A DNA stretch of 64,000 bases from Saccharothrix saharensis. Lineage in GTDB: Bacteria; Actinomycetota; Actinomycetes; Mycobacteriales; Pseudonocardiaceae. The notes under the pieces are model-generated. The model made no database searches and had not been told where the DNA came from. It worked only from the letters and a program-made list of their open reading frames with translations. Made by a program: the position numbers and the translations under genes. Of the stretch, positions 55,799 to 64,000 are shown piece after piece. The stretch covers positions 4,030,001-4,094,000 of the forward strand of contig NZ_VFPP01000001.1 of assembly GCF_006716745.1 (NCBI RefSeq), written 5' to 3'. How positions within the stretch are numbered: the first letter of the stretch is position 1; each line of letters begins with the position of its first letter.

Positions 55799-56748
55799 GA
55801 CTTCTGCCGCGCCCGCGCCGTCGCCTGGTACCCGCTCAACTCGCCCTCACCGGCCGCGAGCGAGATCGCGGTACCGTCCCACACCCCGTACCGGGGGTTG
55901 ACCTGGATCTCCGGCTCACCGGCCAGCGTGTGCACGAGCCGCAGCCCGATCTGCTCCAGCAGCTGCGGCGTCAACTGCTCGGTGGACGACTCGCCGGACG
56001 GCCGCACGTCGGTCTTGCGGTCGGTCACGTACGCCACGATCCACTGCGCGCTGCTCGGGTCCGGCGCGAACGCCACCACCGTGCCCGCCGGCACGCCGAA
56101 CAACGGCGACTGCGCGGCCTGCGGCGAGTCGGCCGAGCGCACCCGCTGACCCTCCTTGGACAGCGTCTGGCCCTCGGCGCTGCGCGGCGCGTCGGCCACG
56201 AACCCGGCCATCTTCGCCGGGTCCGCCGCGACCTGCTTGGCCTTCTCGACCGCCTCGGCGTTGTCCTTGACGAAGAAGTAGTCGAACGTGACTTCCATCC
56301 GGTCCACGTACTTGCGCGCCAGCTCGACCAGCAGCAACTGGTCCTTGGCCCGCTCGCGGAACGTCGTCGCGTCGTACACCGTGTTCTGCGAGGCCGCCTC
56401 CGCGCCGCCGGCCTGCTCGACCGACTCGGTCACGGCCTCCTCGGACACGGACACGCCCTCGCGCCGGGCCGCCTGCTCGATCAGCTCGTGCTGCACGCCC
56501 AGGGTCACCAACTGCCGGGCGACCTGGTCGAGCTTGCGCTGGTCGTGCAGCTTCCGGGCCTCGGGCTCCTTCTCGAGCACGACGTCCAGCCGCTGCTGGA
56601 CCTGCTCCAGGGGCAGCACGGTGTCGCCGACGATGGCGGCCGAGCCGACGTGGCTCGGGCCGGTGCCGCAGCCCGCGACCAGCAGTGCCACCGAAGCCAG
56701 GGCCACCGCCGCGCCGATCTTGGTGAAGCGCCTCTGCACAGTCCTCAC
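55795..56748 (-). CDS. SurA_N-domain lipoprotein chaperone-like protein
   Basis: A 317-residue lipoprotein. A signal peptide with lipobox LLVAGCGTG (Cys near residue 27) is followed by the SurA_N-like helical region (AIVGDTVLPLEQVQQRLDVV, then HDQRKLDQVARQLVTLGVQH). No clear parvulin PPIase domain is seen, so it is probably a holdase-type folding factor outside the membrane. It lies between mfd and mazG and overlaps mazG. Confidence 0.85.
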   Translation of the reverse strand: MRTVQRRFTKIGAAVALASVALLVAGCGTGPSHVGSAAIVGDTVLPLEQVQQRLDVVLEKEPEARKLHDQRKLDQVARQLVTLGVQHELIEQAARREGVSVSEEAVTESVEQAGGAEAASQNTVYDATTFRERAKDQLLLVELARKYVDRMEVTFDYFFVKDNAEAVEKAKQVAADPAKMAGFVADAPRSAEGQTLSKEGQRVRSADSPQAAQSPLFGVPAGTVVAFAPDPSSAQWIVAYVTDRKTDVRPSGESSTEQLTPQLLEQIGLRLVHTLAGEPEIQVNPRYGVWDGTAISLAAGEGELSGYQATARARQKS

Positions 56749-56761
56749 GACCAGTACCTTC

Positions 56762-60340
<3,579 letters not shown>

Positions 60341-60493
60341 TGCGGTGGCTCCCCGAGGATCAAACGCGGACAGACCCCTGCCCGGGACCGGACGTCCACA
60401 CGTCCACCGGAGGGGTTCTCGGCTTCCCAGCCTACGGCCCCCGCCGGCCGGGTGCCCCGTGATTTCGGTTGACCGCGGGGTGACGCTGGGTAC

Positions 60494-61024
60494 GTGGAGC
60501 AGAAGCAGATCAGGGCCGACTACGACGATCGGCACATCACCGTGTACCAGGCGTACTCCCCCGCCATCGCCGACCCCGCGCTGGCGGCGGGCCGGTTCGT
60601 GCCGCCGTTCAAGCCCGGCCGGATGACGTGGGTCAAGCCGTCGTTCCTGTGGATGATGTACCGCTCCGGGTGGGGCGCCAAGCCCGACCAGGAGCGCGTG
60701 CTGGCCGTGCGAATCACCCGATCGGGGTTCGACTGGGCGGTGCGGGCGGCCGTGCCGAGCGACGAGGGGGTCGGGCGCAAGCCGGACGTGCGGGTGCAGT
60801 GGGACCCGGAGCGCGGCCTGCACCTCCAAGCCCTCCCGCACCGGTCGTTGCAGCTCGGGCTGGCCGGCGAGGCGTCGCGGCGGTACGTGGAGGAGTGGGT
60901 CGTGGGGCTGACCGACGTGACGCCCCTGGCCCACCGGGTGCACGCCCTGGTGCGGGCCGGCGACCTGGACGCGGCACGTGCCCTGCTGCCCGTCGAACGG
61001 CCGTACCCGGAGCCGTCCGGGTGA
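60494..61024 (+). CDS. DUF4291 family protein
   Basis: A 176-residue cytosolic protein with the family text [40 protein letters not shown] and [20 protein letters not shown]. Family function unknown. The GTG start is 153 bp from the divergent mfd start, and the PQQ-type dehydrogenase follows closely on the same strand. Confidence 0.9.
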   Translation: MEQKQIRADYDDRHITVYQAYSPAIADPALAAGRFVPPFKPGRMTWVKPSFLWMMYRSGWGAKPDQERVLAVRITRSGFDWAVRAAVPSDEGVGRKPDVRVQWDPERGLHLQALPHRSLQLGLAGEASRRYVEEWVVGLTDVTPLAHRVHALVRAGDLDAARALLPVERPYPEPSG

Positions 61025-61049
61025 ACGTCGAGCACACACGGGGGTCGTC

Positions 61050-62201
61050 ATGCTGGGTGACATGCGTCGGTTCTTCGGGTTCGCTGCGGTGCTGGCCGCG
61101 TGTGCGGCGTGTTCGACCGGGGGCTCCGGGGACTCCGACGGCTCCGGGGGTGACGCGCCCTCGACGACCACGTCCGCGGGGCTGGCGGTCGAGGTGGTGG
61201 CGTCCGGGCTGAGCCACCCGTGGGACGTGGGGTTCCTGCCCGACGGGCGGCTGCTCGTGCCGCAGCGGCCGGGGCGGATCTCGCTGGTCGAGGGCGGCCG
61301 GGTGACCGACGTGGAGGCCGACCTCGGTGACGTGGCGGCCCGGGGCGAGGGCGGGCTGATGAGCCTGGTCGTGCACCCGGACTTCGCGACCAGCCGCCGG
61401 TTCACCACGTGCTTCAACACGTCCACCGACGTGCGGCTGGTGACGTGGGAGCTGGACGGCACCAGGGCGACCAGGGTGAAGGACCCGCTGCTGGCGGGGC
61501 TGCCGACGGCGGCGAGCGGCCGTCACTCGGGGTGCCGGATGGCGCTGGACCGCGACGGCGACCTGCTCGTCGGCACCGGGGACACCGCGCGGGGTGACGT
61601 GCCGCAGGACCGGGCCAGCCTGGGCGGCAAGGTGCTGCGGGTCGACCTGGCGACCGGCGAGGGCGTGCCGGGCAACCCGTTCGGGGACCGGATCTACACC
61701 TACGGGCACCGCAACGTGCAGGGCGTGGCCGTGCGGCCGGACGGGGTGGTGTTCACCGCGGAGCACGGGCCGTCGGTGGACGACGAGGTGAACGTGGTGC
61801 GGCCCGGTGGGAACTACGGGTGGGACCCGTCGCGGGGCGGCACGGTCGGCGGGTACGACGAGGACGTGCCGATGACGGACCTGGAGCGGTTCCCGGACGC
61901 CGTGCCGGCCGTGTGGTCGTCGGGGCGGCCGACGGAGGCGATCTGCGACGCCGCGTTCCTGGTGGGCGAGCAGTGGGGTCCGCTGAACGGCGTCCTGGCC
62001 GTGACGGCGCTGAAGGGCGCCAAGCTCCTGCTCTTCACCGTCACCCAGGAGGGCGGTGTCCACTCGGTCTCCATCCCCCCGGAACTGGACGGCACCCACG
62101 GCCGCCTGCGCGGCGCCGAAACGGCCCCCGACGGCTCGCTCTACGTCACCACCTCGAACGGCACCGACGACAAGATCCTCCGCCTCACCCCCTCCTCCTG
62201 A
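61050..62201 (+). CDS. PQQ-dependent sugar dehydrogenase-like lipoprotein
   Basis: A 383-residue six-bladed propeller of the soluble glucose/aldose dehydrogenase (GSDH) family. Lipobox ACAACSTGG (Cys near residue 22) places it outside the membrane. Family motifs are [20 protein letters not shown], the His in [21 protein letters not shown]-like text, [20 protein letters not shown] and [13 protein letters not shown]. These proteins use PQQ to oxidise sugars. ATG at 61050 follows GGGGG; ATG at 61062 is possible. A complete pqq operon lies 38 kb away in the same window. Confidence 0.88.
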   Translation: MLGDMRRFFGFAAVLAACAACSTGGSGDSDGSGGDAPSTTTSAGLAVEVVASGLSHPWDVGFLPDGRLLVPQRPGRISLVEGGRVTDVEADLGDVAARGEGGLMSLVVHPDFATSRRFTTCFNTSTDVRLVTWELDGTRATRVKDPLLAGLPTAASGRHSGCRMALDRDGDLLVGTGDTARGDVPQDRASLGGKVLRVDLATGEGVPGNPFGDRIYTYGHRNVQGVAVRPDGVVFTAEHGPSVDDEVNVVRPGGNYGWDPSRGGTVGGYDEDVPMTDLERFPDAVPAVWSSGRPTEAICDAAFLVGEQWGPLNGVLAVTALKGAKLLLFTVTQEGGVHSVSIPPELDGTHGRLRGAETAPDGSLYVTTSNGTDDKILRLTPSS

Positions 62202-62207
62202 CCCGCG

Positions 62208-62353
62208 AGTCGAACGCTCAGGTCCCGAGTGTCGAACGCTCAGGACCCCTGAATTCAACGTTCAGGACAGCCAACCCGGGCCCCACGCGTCCTGAGCGTC
62301 GAATTCAGGGGTCCTGGAGGTTCGACACTCGGGACCTGAGCGTTCGACACGCG
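62208..62353. repeat. Repeat cluster, fourth locus
   Basis: Direct units (one shortened, CGAGTCGAACGCTCAGG, then CGAGTGTCGAACGCTCAGG) and a CCCCTGAATTCAACGTTCAG spacer are followed by the mirror order: GCGTCGAATTCAGGGGTCC, GGTTCGACACTCGGG and GAGCGTTCGACACGCGG. It fills the gap between the convergent dehydrogenase and TetR genes and touches both stop codons. Confidence 0.88.
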
Positions 62354-62357
62354 GGGG

Positions 62358-62999
62358 TCAGCGGGTGCGGAGGCGGGGTTTGTGGTCCATGTGGGACAGG
62401 CCCTTCCAGGCCAGGTTGACCAGGTGGGCGGCGACCTCGTCCTTCTTCGGCTTGCGGACTTCCAGCCACCACTGGCCCGTCAGCGCCACCATGCCGACGA
62501 GGGCCTGCGAGTAGAGCGCGGCCAGCTTGCGGTCGTAGCCCTGGCGCGAGAAGTGCAGCCCCAGGATCGACTCCACCTGGGACGCGATGTCGTTCAGCAA
62601 CGACGAGAACGTGCCGGTGGACGACGCCACGGGCGAGTCGCGCACCAGGATCCGGAAGCCGTCGGTCGAGCCCTCGATGTAGTCCAGCAACGCGCACGCC
62701 GCCTGCTCCAGCAGCTCCCGCGGGTGCCCGCCGGACAGCGCGTTGACGATGTGGTCCATCAGGTACTGCATCTCGCGGTCCACCACGACGGCGTAGATGC
62801 CTTCCTTGCCGCCGAAGTGCTCGTAGACCACGGGCTTGGACACGCCCGCCCGGTGCGCGATCTCCTCGATGGAGGTGACCTCGAAGCCCTTCTCGGCGAA
62901 CAACGCGCGGGCCACGTCGAGCAGTTGCTCGCGCCGCTCCTTGCCCGTCATCCGCACGCGCGGCACCGGTGTCCCGTCGCCGCGCCGTCTCCCCGCCAC
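62358..62999 (-). CDS. TetR-family transcriptional regulator
   Basis: A 213-residue repressor. The N-terminal helix-turn-helix is FEVTSIEEIAHRAGVSKPVV then YEHFGGKEGIYAVVVDREM. The C-terminal helical domain binds an unknown ligand. Starts at 62999 or 63008 (both GTG) are possible; 62999 has GGGTGG upstream. It follows the fatty acid desaturase gene on the same strand after a terminator hairpin, and its homologue sits by mfd in mycobacteria (Rv1019 by recollection). A role in lipid control is possible. Confidence 0.9.
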   Translation of the reverse strand: MAGRRRGDGTPVPRVRMTGKERREQLLDVARALFAEKGFEVTSIEEIAHRAGVSKPVVYEHFGGKEGIYAVVVDREMQYLMDHIVNALSGGHPRELLEQAACALLDYIEGSTDGFRILVRDSPVASSTGTFSSLLNDIASQVESILGLHFSRQGYDRKLAALYSQALVGMVALTGQWWLEVRKPKKDEVAAHLVNLAWKGLSHMDHKPRLRTR

Positions 63000-63014
63000 C
63001 CAGACCACCCTAAA

Positions 63015-63049
63015 CGCCTGCCCCCCGCGTGGAGCGCGAGGGGCAGGCG
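63015..63049 (-). terminator. Desaturase terminator hairpin
   Basis: Perfect 10-bp arms CGCCTGCCCC and GGGGCAGGCG around a 15-base loop, 17 bases after the desaturase stop on the minus strand. Confidence 0.8.
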
Positions 63050-63065
63050 ACAGCTCGTCGTCCGA

Positions 63066-64000
63066 CTACTTCTTGGCGCTGATGCGGGCCAGGCGCTGCT
63101 GGTTCGGCCAGCGCACGTTGGTCGCCCAGCCGAACTTCTCGAACAGCCAGATCATCCGCGCGGACGTGTCGATCTGACCGCGCTTGACGCCGTGGCGCGC
63201 GCAGGTCGGGTCGGCGTGGTGCAGGTTGTGCCACGACTCGCCGAAGCTCAGGATCGCCAGCGCCCACACGTTCGCGGAACGGTCACGCGCGGCGAACGGG
63301 CGGTCACCCACCATGTGGCAGATCGAGTTGACCGACCACGTCACGTGGTGCAGGAACGCCACCCGGACCAGGCCCGCCCAGAAGAACGCGGACAGCGCGC
63401 CGGCCCACGACATGGTGATCAGGCCGCCCAGCGCGGCGGGCGCGAGCAGGCTGATGGTCGTCCACAGCCAGAACAGGCTGTCGATGCGGACCAGGTCCTT
63501 GTCGGCGAGCAGGTCGGGCGCGAACCGCTGCGCGTTGGTCTTGTCGCGCTCGAACAGCCAGCCCATGTGCGCGTGCCAGAAGCCCTTGGCCAGCGCGACC
63601 GGGCCGCTGCCGAACAGCCACGGCGAGTGCGGGTCGCCCTCGCGGTCGGAGAACGCGTGGTGGCGGCGGTGGTCGGCGACCCAGACGATCACCGGTCCCT
63701 GCAGCGCCATGCTGCCCGCGATGGCCAAGCCGATCTTGAGGGCGCGGTTGGCCTTGAACGAGCCGTGCGTGAAGTACCGGTGGTAGCCGATGGTCACGCC
63801 GAGGCCGGCCAGGTAGTAGAACGCGACGAACAGCGCGACGTCGACCCAGCCCAGCCCCCAGCCCCAGGCGAACGGAACGGCCGCGAGCAGAGCCAGGAAC
63901 GGCACGATGACGAACACGTACACGCCCAACTGCTCGACGTGCCCTCGTCGCCCTTCGATCATCGGCTTGGGTCCGCGATCCTCCGGACCTTGCGGCGTGG
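63066..64000 (-). CDS. Acyl-CoA (delta-9 type) fatty acid desaturase
   Basis: A membrane di-iron desaturase. Three histidine boxes are present: GYHRYFTHGSFKA, ADHRRHHAFSDREGDPHS and SWHNLHHADPTCARHG, with four hydrophobic helices between. It introduces a double bond into stearoyl- or palmitoyl-CoA. An ATG at 63962 would give 298 residues, but the frame stays open to the window edge (TPQGPEDRGPKP before that Met), so the true start is probably outside and the gene is marked partial. Confidence 0.9.
   Translation of the reverse strand, partial: TPQGPEDRGPKPMIEGRRGHVEQLGVYVFVIVPFLALLAAVPFAWGWGLGWVDVALFVAFYYLAGLGVTIGYHRYFTHGSFKANRALKIGLAIAGSMALQGPVIVWVADHRRHHAFSDREGDPHSPWLFGSGPVALAKGFWHAHMGWLFERDKTNAQRFAPDLLADKDLVRIDSLFWLWTTISLLAPAALGGLITMSWAGALSAFFWAGLVRVAFLHHVTWSVNSICHMVGDRPFAARDRSANVWALAILSFGESWHNLHHADPTCARHGVKRGQIDTSARMIWLFEKFGWATNVRWPNQQRLARISAKK

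Overview
This is a GC-rich window with GTG/TTG starts, GTGA/ATGA stop-start overlaps and a mycothiol enzyme (mca), all pointing to a high-GC actinomycete. Gene content and order (Mca, Pra-like RDD protein, DUF501, FtsB-like protein, PQQ genes) suggest Pseudonocardiales (Saccharothrix/Actinosynnema/Lentzea-like), though the genus is inference.

Two conserved blocks frame the window. From 1 to about 15.4 kb the order is hemolysin III, YyaL-type thioredoxin protein, small membrane protein, mca, DUF4307, greA, cystathionine gamma-synthase, Pra/RDD, cystathionine beta-synthase, SGNH hydrolase, thiolase. As I recall it, this mirrors M. tuberculosis Rv1085c back to Rv1074c, here with an Lrp/hppD pair and two small genes inserted. 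From about 43.7 to 63 kb the order is ppx, two lytic transglycosylases, DUF501, ftsB-like, eno, tricorn protease, mazG, SurA-like lipoprotein, mfd, TetR, matching the Rv1026-Rv1019 neighbourhood.

The middle, about 15.7-43.6 kb, is accessory. It holds a BI-1 family protein; a surface protein with a class F sortase and a NodB-like protein; a complete pqqA-C-D-E-B operon followed by a two-component system and a DUF885 peptidase-like gene; a small-peptide/ATP-grasp/SagB operon with an aberrant tRNA directly downstream on the same strand; NDH-2; a UDG/DUF4129/MoxR/DUF58 operon; an S10 peptidase; and a five-gene oligopeptide ABC transporter. A PQQ-type sugar dehydrogenase lipoprotein at about 61 kb is a possible user of the PQQ made at 20-23 kb.

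The most interesting locus is 27.1-29.7 kb. A near-consensus promoter drives a 40-residue peptide unlike a normal protein, then an ATP-grasp enzyme, then a SagB-type flavin oxidase, then a class I tRNA-like gene carrying a UAA (Leu) anticodon without the long variable arm of leucine tRNAs. The oxidase gene holds a TTA codon three codons before its stop. This looks like a RiPP pathway, and the tRNA association could be new.

A 22-bp family of direct and inverted repeats (core CGAGTGTCGAACGCTC) occupies four intergenic gaps, three of them between convergent genes, abutting the stop codons. Many operons end in strong GC-rich hairpins, several of them listed. I found no insertion sequence, CRISPR array, rRNA or phage gene.
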